From CAWDPQ01 sp049642465 (GTDB lineage Bacteria; Acidobacteriota; Vicinamibacteria; Vicinamibacterales; 2-12-FULL-66-21), in the NCBI GenBank assembly GCA_049642465.1, contig JBAROV010000192.1, positions 1 through 48,226 of the forward strand: a stretch of DNA of 48,226 bases, in the 5' to 3' direction. Of this stretch, positions 8,223 through 15,283 are shown in pieces. The notes beneath the pieces were generated by a model. That model saw only the letters and a program-made list of their open reading frames with translations. It was not told the origin of the DNA and did no database searches. The first letter of the stretch is position 1. Every line of letters begins with the position of its first letter. Position numbers and translations under genes: made by a program.

Positions 8223-10030
8223 CCTACGAGACGCAGGAACACGATGTGCTCATCATCGGTGCCGGTGGCGCTGGACTGCGTGCCGCCATCGAAGCGTCGG
8301 CTGCGGGTGTCAAGGTAGGACTCCTCTGCAAGTCTTTGCTCGGCAAGGCGCACACCGTGATGGCCGAAGGAGGTATTGCCGCAGCGCTCTCGAACGTTGA
8401 CGACCGCGACAGCTGGAAAGTCCACTTCGCCGACACCATGCGTGGCGGTCAGTACGTCAACAACTGGCGGATGGCGGAGCTGCACGCGCGCGAAGCGCCG
8501 GATCGGGTGCGCGAGCTCGAGGCGTGGGGCGCGCTGTTCGATCGCACGACAGATGGCCGAATCCTGCAGCGGAACTTCGGCGGCCACAAATATCCGCGCC
8601 TCGCTCATGTCGGCGACCGGACCGGTCTCGAGATGATCCGCACGCTGCAGGATCACGGGATTCACCGTGGCCTCGACGTCCACATGGAGTTCACGGTCGT
8701 CACGCTGCTCACCGACGGCGGTCGCGTGGTTGGTGCATTTGGCTACGACCGTGAACGCGGGCGGTTCAAGTTGTTCAAGGCAAAAGCCACGGTCCTTGCC
8801 ACCGGCGGCATCGGCCGGGCTTATCGCATTACCAGCAACAGCTGGGAAGGCACCGGAGACGGTCACGCACTGGCCTACCTTGCCGGCGCCGAGCTGATGG
8901 ACATGGAGTTCGTCCAGTTTCACCCCACCGGCATGGTGTGGCCTCCGAGCGTTCAAGGCATTCTCGTCACCGAGGGGGTGCGCGGCGAAGGGGGCGTGCT
9001 GCGCAACAGCGAAGGCCGCCGGTTCATGTTCGACGACATTCCGGAGAACTACCGGAGTCAGACCGCCGACAATCCAGAAGAGGGATGGCATTACACGCAG
9101 GGCGACAAAAACGCCCGTCGGCCGCCGGAACTGCTCACCCGAGACCACGTGGCTCGCTGCATCATGCGCGAGGTCAAAGCCGGCCGCGGCAGTCCCCACG
9201 GCGGCGTGTTTCTCGACATTGCCTGGATCAAGGAGAAGATCCCGAACGCGGCCGACCACATTCGCAAGAAACTGCCGTCGATGTACCACCAGTTCAAGGA
9301 GCTGGCCGGGCTCGACATCACGGCGGAGGCCATGGAAGTCGGGCCGACGACGCATTACGTCATGGGCGGGGTGCGCGTCGATTCGGACACGCAAATGTCG
9401 ACGCTGCCCGGTTTGTTCGCGGCCGGCGAATGCGCAGCGGGGATCAACGGCGCGAATCGGCTTGGTGGGAACTCGCTCTCAGACCTGCTCGTTTTCGGCA
9501 AGCGTGCTGGCGAATACGCGGCGATCTTCGCGAAGAAGAATGCGGCCGGGCACGTGGACGAACGGCAAGTGGAGGCAGCGGCCAAGCGCGCGTTGCGGCC
9601 GTTCGAGCACGGGCAGGCTGGCGAGAACCCGTTCAAGATTCAGCAGGAACTTCAGGGCATGATGCAGGATCTCGTCGGCATTGTCCGCGACGAGTCAGAA
9701 ATGCGGAAGGCCCTCGATGGGTTGCACGCCTTGAACGCCAGGGCCGAACGAGCGGGTATCACGGGCCATCGCGAATACAACACCGGCTGGCACACGGCCC
9801 TGGATCTCGGCAACCTGCTCGTAGTCTCCGAGGCGATTGCCCTCTCCGCGCTCGAGCGAAAAGAAAGCCGGGGCGGTCACTTTCGCACCGATTATCCGGA
9901 CAAGGATCCCGCGTCTGCCACCTTCAACGTCGTGGCTCGGCGGGGAAGTGATGGGTCGATGCAGATTGCACGTGCACCGATTCCGGAGATGCCGGCCGAG
10001 CTGAAACAGGTCATCGAAGAGAACAAGTGA
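8219..10030 (+). CDS. sdhA: Succinate dehydrogenase flavoprotein subunit
   Basis: Oxidises succinate to fumarate with covalently bound FAD. 603 aa if started at CTG 8219. Landmarks: Rossmann GAGGAGLRAAIEA; the FAD-attachment His at residue 45 in KAHTVMAEGG, the same number as in E. coli SdhA; substrate-site FHPTGMVWPP; and GGVRVDSDTQ, AAGECAAGINGANRLGGNSLSDLLVFG. The C-terminal domain carries REYNTGWHTALDL and RGGHFRTDYP. The start is unusual: CTG overlaps the sdhC stop (CTGA), has GGAGG 5 nt upstream, and gives the N-terminus (M)TYETQEHDVLIIG expected for the family. The alternative is GTG 8183 with a 12-residue extension. sdhB follows after 20 bp. Confidence 0.93.
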   Translation: MTYETQEHDVLIIGAGGAGLRAAIEASAAGVKVGLLCKSLLGKAHTVMAEGGIAAALSNVDDRDSWKVHFADTMRGGQYVNNWRMAELHAREAPDRVRELEAWGALFDRTTDGRILQRNFGGHKYPRLAHVGDRTGLEMIRTLQDHGIHRGLDVHMEFTVVTLLTDGGRVVGAFGYDRERGRFKLFKAKATVLATGGIGRAYRITSNSWEGTGDGHALAYLAGAELMDMEFVQFHPTGMVWPPSVQGILVTEGVRGEGGVLRNSEGRRFMFDDIPENYRSQTADNPEEGWHYTQGDKNARRPPELLTRDHVARCIMREVKAGRGSPHGGVFLDIAWIKEKIPNAADHIRKKLPSMYHQFKELAGLDITAEAMEVGPTTHYVMGGVRVDSDTQMSTLPGLFAAGECAAGINGANRLGGNSLSDLLVFGKRAGEYAAIFAKKNAAGHVDERQVEAAAKRALRPFEHGQAGENPFKIQQELQGMMQDLVGIVRDESEMRKALDGLHALNARAERAGITGHREYNTGWHTALDLGNLLVVSEAIALSALERKESRGGHFRTDYPDKDPASATFNVVARRGSDGSMQIARAPIPEMPAELKQVIEENK

Positions 10031-10050
10031 CGCTGGGCGAAAGGATCTGA

Positions 10051-10791
10051 ATGGCGACGGCGACGTTTCGAATCTGGCGTGGCACTCGCGAGCAGGGAGC
10101 GCTTCACGACTATCGGACGGAAGTCAGCGACGGCATGGTGGTGCTCGATGCCGTGCACCGCGTGCAGGCCGAGCAGGCCAATGATTTGGCGGTCAGGTGG
10201 AACTGCAAGGCCGGCAAGTGTGGCTCCTGCTCCGCCGAGATCAACGGCCACCCGAAGCTGATGTGCATGACGCGGTTGAATTCCCTCAACCTGAACGAGC
10301 CCGTCACCGTGGAACCGATGAAGGCGTTTCCACTGATCAAGGACCTCGTCACCGACGTCTCCTGGAACTTCCGTGTCAAGACCGGCATCAAGCCGTTCAC
10401 ACCGCGGAAGCCCGATGCGGCCGATGGCACGTGGCGCATGGCGCAGGCGGACGTCGACCGCGTGCAGGAGTTCAGGAAGTGCATCGAGTGCTTTCTCTGT
10501 CAGGACGTCTGCCACGTGCTTCGTGACCACCATCTGCACGACGAGTTCATCGGTCCGCGGTTCATTCTCTACAACGCGGCCCTGGAGCTGCACCCGCTTG
10601 ATACCGAGAACCGACTGGCGGACTTGAAGCGGCGGGACGGGATTGGCTACTGCAACATCACGCGCTGCTGCACGAAAGTATGCCCTGAGCACATCACGAT
10701 CACGGAGAATGCGATCATTCCGCTCAAGGAGCGCGTCGTGGACCAGTTCTACGATCCAGTCACGAAACTTCTCCGGATGTTCAAGGGGTAG
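10051..10791 (+). CDS. sdhB: Succinate dehydrogenase iron-sulfur subunit
   Basis: 246 aa, carrying electrons from FAD to the membrane anchor. The N-terminal ferredoxin-like domain has the 2Fe-2S motif CKAGKCGSCSAEINGHPKLMC. The C-terminal domain has CIECFLCQDVCHV and a second cluster-binding block around CNITRCCTKVCPEHI, giving the Cys set for the 4Fe-4S and 3Fe-4S centres. Length and sequence style match the Sdh1-type B subunit (about 248 aa). AAAGGA lies 8 nt before ATG 10051. It is the last gene of sdhC-sdhA-sdhB; 13 bp separate it from the convergent pseudo-receiver gene, leaving no room for a long terminator. Confidence 0.93.
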   Translation: MATATFRIWRGTREQGALHDYRTEVSDGMVVLDAVHRVQAEQANDLAVRWNCKAGKCGSCSAEINGHPKLMCMTRLNSLNLNEPVTVEPMKAFPLIKDLVTDVSWNFRVKTGIKPFTPRKPDAADGTWRMAQADVDRVQEFRKCIECFLCQDVCHVLRDHHLHDEFIGPRFILYNAALELHPLDTENRLADLKRRDGIGYCNITRCCTKVCPEHITITENAIIPLKERVVDQFYDPVTKLLRMFKG

Positions 10792-10804
10792 GCTGCCGCG
10801 GGCT

Positions 10805-11215
10805 TCACGCCACTCTGCGCGGGAGCAGGCAGTGGTACTCCGGGACCATTCGCAGCCGCTTCAGGATCCGGGCGATCAGTTGGCGCGAGTCGCAGCTGTC
10901 GTTCAGCACTTCATCGAAGCCGCTCGTCAGCGCCGCCGTTCGTTCGTGTGGCGGAATGCTGGGCGGCACCAGCCCAATCAAGACCCGGCGACCGAACCGC
11001 GGCTTGGCTCTCAACCGGGCCCCAATCATTGGCGCATTGCGGATGGAACGGATCCGAACGATCACCACGTGATGATCGAGGATGGCGCGCTCGTGCTCCG
11101 GCCACTCCCGTGTCTCAGTCACGAGAAAGCCGCTGGCCTCCAGCACGGTTCGCTGCGTGCACGAATCTTCGTCAGTTACGAGGAGTATCGAGCACTGTTT
11201 CGTATTCTGTGCCAC
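10805..11215 (-). CDS. Degenerate response-regulator receiver (pseudo-receiver) protein
   Basis: 136 aa from GTG 11215 with GAGAG upstream. The pattern of a receiver domain is recognisable: SILLVTDEDS (beta1 with acidic residues), a helix TQRTVLEASGFLVTET, HHVVIVRIRSI (beta3), RVLIGLVPPSI, and a last helix SRQLIARILKRL. The phosphorylated Asp that normally ends beta3 is replaced in VIVRIRS, and the conserved Lys after beta5 is missing in FDEVLNDSCDS. It therefore probably cannot be phosphorylated in the usual way. It follows the 95-aa gene by 34 bp on the same strand. No kinase is adjacent. An alternative upstream start would run through a non-conserved region overlapping the 95-aa gene. Confidence 0.6.
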   Translation of the reverse strand: MAQNTKQCSILLVTDEDSCTQRTVLEASGFLVTETREWPEHERAILDHHVVIVRIRSIRNAPMIGARLRAKPRFGRRVLIGLVPPSIPPHERTAALTSGFDEVLNDSCDSRQLIARILKRLRMVPEYHCLLPRRVA

Positions 11216-11249
11216 ACCACATCTCTCACCGACAGAGTTGTGGCAAGCG

Positions 11250-11537
11250 TCATGCCAGTAGAGTCGTGACGATTCGTTCCCATTCTGCGCCAAGCGCGTC
11301 AGTAGCCGCCGGTTTGCGCGCGCGTCGGTACCAATACCCGGCGTTGGCCGCATCGCCTTCTTTCCGATGGAGATATGCATGAACCCAGGCACCGGTCTCG
11401 TCTTCAACCGACTGAGCCGTCTCGTGCGCGGCGTTCCAGTCGCCGCGGGCGTCGTGCCACATGGCGAGGAGCGGCAGTGAAATGTTTTTCGGAGGTACTC
11501 CGTCGGACACCGTACGTTTGAAATCATTCAGCGTCAT
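11250..11537 (-). CDS. Small conserved protein, 95 aa
   Basis: MTLNDFKRTVSDGVPPKN start with a globular, soluble, Trp- and Ala-rich body: LAMWHDARGDWNAAHETAQ, GAWVHAYLHRKEGDAANAGYWYRRAR. The second half resembles a pair of antiparallel helices like one TPR/Sel1 unit. Proteins with exactly this layout (N-terminal F..t/SGd..P, middle W.dA.GDW..AH, WVHAYLHRKEGD..NA.YWYRRA) are widespread conserved hypotheticals, so the gene is real although its function is unknown to me. It is first in a two-gene unit with the pseudo-receiver gene and divergent from the GT-C-like gene. Confidence 0.8.
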   Translation of the reverse strand: MTLNDFKRTVSDGVPPKNISLPLLAMWHDARGDWNAAHETAQSVEDETGAWVHAYLHRKEGDAANAGYWYRRARKPAATDALGAEWERIVTTLLA

Positions 11538-11562
11538 GACGGTGACATGCTATCGCAGGCGC

Positions 11563-11568
11563 TACAAT
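11563..11568 (+). promoter_or_regulatory. Candidate -10 element of the GT-C-like gene
   Basis: TACAAT ends 11 nt before ATG 11580, with a GTGACA-like hexamer about 15 bp upstream. If used, the mRNA would have a leader of about five nucleotides, which fits the lack of a Shine-Dalgarno. Confidence 0.35.
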
Positions 11569-11579
11569 TCGATGTCCAC

Positions 11580-13904
11580 ATGCGGCGATTCGTTGCCTTC
11601 GGCCTCGCGGCCGTCTTGTACACCGCGCTTACGACCGCGCTGACATGGCCGCTCGTCCTGTCGCCAGGACGCAGCGTTCCAAACGATCTCGGCGATCCAC
11701 TCCTCAACACGTTTCTCCTCGCGTGGAACGCTCGTACGGTGCCGTTGACCGAGCGCTGGTGGAGCGTGCCGCAGTTTTATCCAGCGCGAGGTGTGACCGC
11801 TTACTCCGAGCACCTTCTCGGCTTGTCTCCGATGACGACTCCCGTCATCTGGCTCACGGGAAATCCGTTGCTGGCGTACAACACCGCGTTCTTCCTGTCG
11901 TTCGTGTTATGCGCGTTGTCCGCCCACGTGCTGGCGTACGTGTTGACGCGCCGCCATGACATCGGGGTACTCGCCGGCCTCGCCTTCGCATTTGCGCCGT
12001 ATCGCATGTCGCAGATCGCCCACCTGCAGGTGCTGTCTGCCTACTGGGTGCCGCTGTCGCTTGCCGGGCTTCACCTCTACTTTGCGGATCGGCGCGTCAG
12101 ATGGCTGCTGCTGTTTGGCGGCGCGTGGCTGATGCAGGCGCTCTCGTGTGGCTATTACCTCTTTTACTTGTCTGCGCTGATTGCCCTCTGGCTGGTGTGG
12201 TTTGTCATCGGTCGCGAGCGCTGGTCCGCCGTGCTGCGCGTGATCGCCGTGTGGATGCTCGCCGGCGTTGCGATGGCGCCGATCGCCCAGGGCTACGTGA
12301 AGCATCAAGGCGCGGCAGGGTTGCGCCGCTGGCCGGATGAGATTGAGGCATTCAGCGCCGACATCGCCAGCATCCTGAAGGCGCCCGACTCGCTGTGGGT
12401 CTGGGGATGGCTGGATGTCGTCGGACGACCCGAGTCCGCCCTCTTCCCAGGTCTGACCGTGGTGTTGCTGGTGCTGGCCGCTTCGATCGTGGCGTGGCTG
12501 GCCGCGAGCCGCTCAGGCGAAGGTCGTTCCCTTCGCCAAGTTCAGGGACGGCTGACGACGTCTCGATGGCTACTGCTCATCGCCGTCGTGTTCGGAGTGA
12601 TGGCGGCAACGCCATCGATGTTTGGACCCTGGAAGTTCGAGCCGTTTGGCCTTCGGCTTTTTTCAGTGACGACGGCGCGAAAACCCTTATCGGTGGCGAT
12701 TCTATTGACCGTCGCCGCGCTGGTCATGCATCCCGCCGTTGTGGGGGCGTGGCGCCGGCGATCATCGCTGGCCTTTTACGCACTCGCGACCGGCGGGATG
12801 TGGCTGTTCAGTCTGGGACCTTCGCCGACGTTGATGAACAAGCCGCTTATTTACAAGGCTCCGTACGCGTGGTTGATGCTGATTCCCGGTGCGGAGGGCG
12901 TTCGCGTGCCCGCACGGTTCTGGGTGCTCGGTACCGTGTGTCTGGCGATTGCGGCTGCGCTCGGTGTCGCGCACATCACCACGAGGTGGCCCCGCGTGCG
13001 TCGATGGTTGCCGATTGCTGCGTCGGCACTCATTCTCATCGAGGCCTGGCCGAGACCCATTCGCCTCATTCTCAGACCCGACGCGCGGCCTGTCCACACA
13101 TCTGCCGTCGCGCGGCTGGAGTTGCCCGTCAATCCAGCTCACGATGCGATCGTGTTGTACCGCGCCGCCGAGCACCGCCGCCCGGTGGTCAACGGTTACA
13201 GCGGATACTTCGCGCCGCACTATTGGGCGCTGCAGTACATGCTGGAACAACGGGACCGCGCCATTCTTCCCCGGCTGTCGTCGATGGGAACAATCGAAGT
13301 GGTCATCGATCACGAACTCGATCCCGATGGCAAGTGGCGGCGGTTCGTAGGGTCGGAGCCGGAAACGAGCGTCGCGTATGAGGACCAGGCGTACACGGTG
13401 TATCGCCTTGTTCGTGCTCATGCCGCATCGGCGTCGATGGTGCCTCAGCTAACGGGCGAGCCGCTGCCGATCGCTCGCGTCACGGCGTCTTTGTATCAGG
13501 AGTTGGTGAGTAACCTTACCGATGGCGACCGCATCACCCGCTGGCACACTGGCGGGCCGCAGGATCCCTCGAACGAGCTCACTGTAGACCTGGGGACTCC
13601 ACGACACGTGACGGGCGTCGAGCAGCAAATTGCCGGGTACGTGGCAGATTTTCCTCGGTTCCTTACGGTCGAGACGTCACTGGATGGCACATCCTGGGCC
13701 CGAGCGTGGTCAGGCGGGACCGCGCTCCTGGCGTTTTCAGCAGCGCTCGAAGATCCACTCACAATCCCGCTGCGCTCGACGTTCGATCCGCGAGCCGCGC
13801 GATACGTGAGGCTCCGGCAGTCGGGGACTGAAGGAATCTACTACTGGTCAATTGCGGAACTGCGTGTTTTCGGCGCTCCTGAGTCATCCGTTTTGCGGCG
13901 TTGA
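11580..13904 (+). CDS. GT-C-like polytopic membrane protein with C-terminal discoidin (F5/8C)-like domain
   Basis: 774 aa. The first ~470 residues hold about ten to twelve membrane spans; the first luminal loop is acidic (LTWPLVLSPGRSVPNDLGDPLLNTFLLAWN), as in GT-C glycosyltransferases whose catalytic Asp lies there. Later landmarks are YSEHLLGLSP and AFAPYRMSQIAHLQVLSAYWVPL. After the last span comes an extracytoplasmic region with NGYSGYFAPHYW. The last ~140 residues resemble a carbohydrate-binding F5/8C domain: LVSNLTDGDRITRWHTGG, LTVDLGTPRHVTGVEQ, ARYVRLRQSG, YYWSIAELRVFG. It likely transfers or modifies a cell-surface sugar from a lipid-linked donor. ATG 11547 is an alternative start. 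A dispersed-repeat remnant lies at 12528-12548. Confidence 0.65.
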   Translation: MRRFVAFGLAAVLYTALTTALTWPLVLSPGRSVPNDLGDPLLNTFLLAWNARTVPLTERWWSVPQFYPARGVTAYSEHLLGLSPMTTPVIWLTGNPLLAYNTAFFLSFVLCALSAHVLAYVLTRRHDIGVLAGLAFAFAPYRMSQIAHLQVLSAYWVPLSLAGLHLYFADRRVRWLLLFGGAWLMQALSCGYYLFYLSALIALWLVWFVIGRERWSAVLRVIAVWMLAGVAMAPIAQGYVKHQGAAGLRRWPDEIEAFSADIASILKAPDSLWVWGWLDVVGRPESALFPGLTVVLLVLAASIVAWLAASRSGEGRSLRQVQGRLTTSRWLLLIAVVFGVMAATPSMFGPWKFEPFGLRLFSVTTARKPLSVAILLTVAALVMHPAVVGAWRRRSSLAFYALATGGMWLFSLGPSPTLMNKPLIYKAPYAWLMLIPGAEGVRVPARFWVLGTVCLAIAAALGVAHITTRWPRVRRWLPIAASALILIEAWPRPIRLILRPDARPVHTSAVARLELPVNPAHDAIVLYRAAEHRRPVVNGYSGYFAPHYWALQYMLEQRDRAILPRLSSMGTIEVVIDHELDPDGKWRRFVGSEPETSVAYEDQAYTVYRLVRAHAASASMVPQLTGEPLPIARVTASLYQELVSNLTDGDRITRWHTGGPQDPSNELTVDLGTPRHVTGVEQQIAGYVADFPRFLTVETSLDGTSWARAWSGGTALLAFSAALEDPLTIPLRSTFDPRAARYVRLRQSGTEGIYYWSIAELRVFGAPESSVLRR
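12528..12548 (+). repeat. Dispersed repeat remnant inside the GT-C-like gene
   Basis: CCCTTCGCCAAGTTCAGGG differs by two bases from CCCTTCGACAAGCTCAGGG, a short repeat common in many bacterial genomes. It encodes SLRQVQG in a loop between membrane segments. A second example is at 26153. Confidence 0.5.
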
Positions 13905-13988
13905 AATCGGCCGCTGCAGCCGGATCGGCGTCAAGCCGGGTTCGGATCGCCACACCGGCTTCTCCCTTGCATTGGAGACAGGGACACG

Positions 13989-14000
13989 AGGAGGTGATCA
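13989..14000 (+). promoter_or_regulatory. Full-length Shine-Dalgarno before the LysM gene
   Basis: AGGAGGTGATC is complementary over 11 consecutive bases to the conserved 3' end of bacterial 16S rRNA. Its core is about 7 nt from ATG 14002. It predicts very strong translation initiation. Confidence 0.75.
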
Positions 14001-14001
14001 T

Positions 14002-14394
14002 ATGGGTTTGCGAGACACGTACGCGTATGCTATCCAGCAGTCGAAGGGACGTTTTGACGGCAGCGCTCAGGAACGCGACGGTAAGCTGTACTTCACCGGA
14101 ACGGTGAAGTCTGAAGCAGACAAGAACGAGATCTGGAGCGCTATCAAGACGATCCCGTCATGGAAGAACGATGTCGTAGCGGACATCAAGGTCGTGGGCG
14201 GCGGTGCGGCATCCGGCGGCGTCGCGGTGGCAACCCGGACGTACACCGTGAAGGCTGGCGATACGCTAAGCAAGATCGCCAAAGAGCATCTCGGCAGCGC
14301 CAACGAATACATGAAGATTTTCGAAGCCAACCGCGATCAGTTGTCGGATCCGGACAAAATCAAGCCCGGTCAGGTGTTGAAGATTCCCGCATAG
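14002..14394 (+). CDS. LysM-domain protein with N-terminal BON-like region
   Basis: 130 aa. Residues 1-70 resemble a BON/periplasmic-stress type domain (DGKLYFTGTVKSEADKNEIWSAIKTIP, DVVADIKVVGG). A Gly/Ala linker follows. Residues 78-128 form a LysM domain: TYTVKAGDTLSKIAKEHLGSANEYMKIFEANRDQLSDPDKIKPGQVLKIPA. LysM binds peptidoglycan or chitin-like polymers. This protein, however, lacks a signal peptide and resembles the cytoplasmic LysM/BON protein YgaU (kbp) of E. coli, a potassium-binding protein; I infer the same type here. The start follows an exceptional Shine-Dalgarno. A perfect hairpin ends the unit at 14403-14429. Confidence 0.82.
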   Translation: MGLRDTYAYAIQQSKGRFDGSAQERDGKLYFTGTVKSEADKNEIWSAIKTIPSWKNDVVADIKVVGGGAASGGVAVATRTYTVKAGDTLSKIAKEHLGSANEYMKIFEANRDQLSDPDKIKPGQVLKIPA

Positions 14395-14402
14395 TTCTTC
14401 CC

Positions 14403-14429
14403 GGCGGACGCCCGGCTTGGGCGTCCGCC
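14403..14429 (+). terminator. Perfect 11-bp hairpin after the LysM gene
   Basis: GGCGGACGCCC (14403-14413) and GGGCGTCCGCC (14419-14429) pair perfectly around a 5-nt loop, 9 nt after the stop codon. No U-tract follows. Confidence 0.65.
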
Positions 14430-14461
14430 CGAAAGTCTCCGTAGACTGCCGGCCGCGTTGG

Positions 14462-14467
14462 TATACT
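14462..14467 (+). promoter_or_regulatory. Candidate -10 element for the response-regulator pair
   Basis: GGTATACTC gives TATACT, a near-consensus -10, 18 bp before TTG 14485. The upstream TTG at 14458 would lie before the transcription start, so it is unlikely to be the start codon. Confidence 0.45.
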
Positions 14468-14484
14468 CAGTCGAGGACCCTGAG

Positions 14485-14892
14485 TTGGCAAACGAACGCC
14501 GGAGCCCGAGCGTTCTCATCGTCGAAGACGACCGCGACGGTCGCCTCATGCTCGTGGAATGGCTGCAGCAGGCCGGCTTCCGTGTAGCGCAAGCGCACAA
14601 TGGCCTTCAAGCGCTCGAGCGCGCCGTCGAACTGACCCCCGACGTCGTCGTCACCGATCTCAACATTCCGGGAATCGATGGGTTCGAGCTGACTCGACGA
14701 CTCAAACAAGATCCTCGCACTCGCGATGTTCCGGTACTCGCCGTGACGGGTTACGCGGCGTTTGCTGCCGACCCGAACCGCGCGCATCGTGCCGGCTGCG
14801 ACGCGGTGCTCGAGAAACCGTGTTCAGCGGCCGACCTCGAGACGGCAATCCGCCGACTGCTCGACGACAGCCAAAAACCTGGGTTGCCCTAG
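14485..14892 (+). CDS. Single-domain response regulator
   Basis: 135 aa if started at TTG 14485 (MANERRSPSVLIVEDD), which has GAGGAC a suitable distance upstream. It is a complete receiver domain: acidic pair in LIVEDDRDGR, phospho-acceptor Asp in VVVTDLNIPGIDGFEL, conserved Thr in LAVTGYAA, and Lys in VLEKPCS. No output domain follows, so it acts by protein contact, as CheY-like or phosphorelay proteins do. A second receiver gene follows after 3 bp. No histidine kinase is adjacent. Confidence 0.85.
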   Translation: MANERRSPSVLIVEDDRDGRLMLVEWLQQAGFRVAQAHNGLQALERAVELTPDVVVTDLNIPGIDGFELTRRLKQDPRTRDVPVLAVTGYAAFAADPNRAHRAGCDAVLEKPCSAADLETAIRRLLDDSQKPGLP

Positions 14893-14895
14893 ACC

Positions 14896-15282
14896 GTGCC
14901 GCTTCTTCTGCTCGTTGAAGATCACGCCGATACCCGAACGATGTACGCGGAGTTTCTGCAGGACATCTTCGAAGTGTCTGAGGCCGCTGACGGCGAGGAG
15001 GCACTGTCCTGCATCCGTTCGCGAACTCCGGATCTCGTTATCACCGATCTCTCGCTACCCCAAATTGACGGATTCGAGCTGGTGAAGCGGATTCGCAGTG
15101 ACGAGGCACTGGCAAAGATTCCGGTGATTTGCCTGAGCGGGTACAGCGACGACGCGCACGAACAGCGGGCGATGGATGCGGGCGCCGATCGCGTGCTGCA
15201 GAAACCGTGTCTCCCCGACCAGCTGGCGGAGGCGGCCGCGATTCTACTCCGAAATCGGACGAGCCTCGGCGGCGCCGGCTGA
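14896..15282 (+). CDS. Single-domain response regulator (second of a tandem pair)
   Basis: 128 aa from GTG 14896, 3 bp after the preceding stop. Receiver landmarks: LLLVEDHADTR (acidic pocket), the phospho-acceptor Asp in DLVITDLSLPQIDGFEL, Ser in ICLSGYSDD, and Lys in VLQKPCLPDQ. It ends with a short tail and has no output domain. It is clearly related to the first receiver, though well diverged. The pair could work in one phosphorelay. The stop lies 1 bp from the stop of the convergent L,D-transpeptidase gene. Confidence 0.86.
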   Translation: MPLLLLVEDHADTRTMYAEFLQDIFEVSEAADGEEALSCIRSRTPDLVITDLSLPQIDGFELVKRIRSDEALAKIPVICLSGYSDDAHEQRAMDAGADRVLQKPCLPDQLAEAAAILLRNRTSLGGAG

Positions 15283-15283
15283 C

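Noticed and set aside
8171..9394. 407-codon ORF on the minus strand
   Set aside because: Antisense to sdhA.
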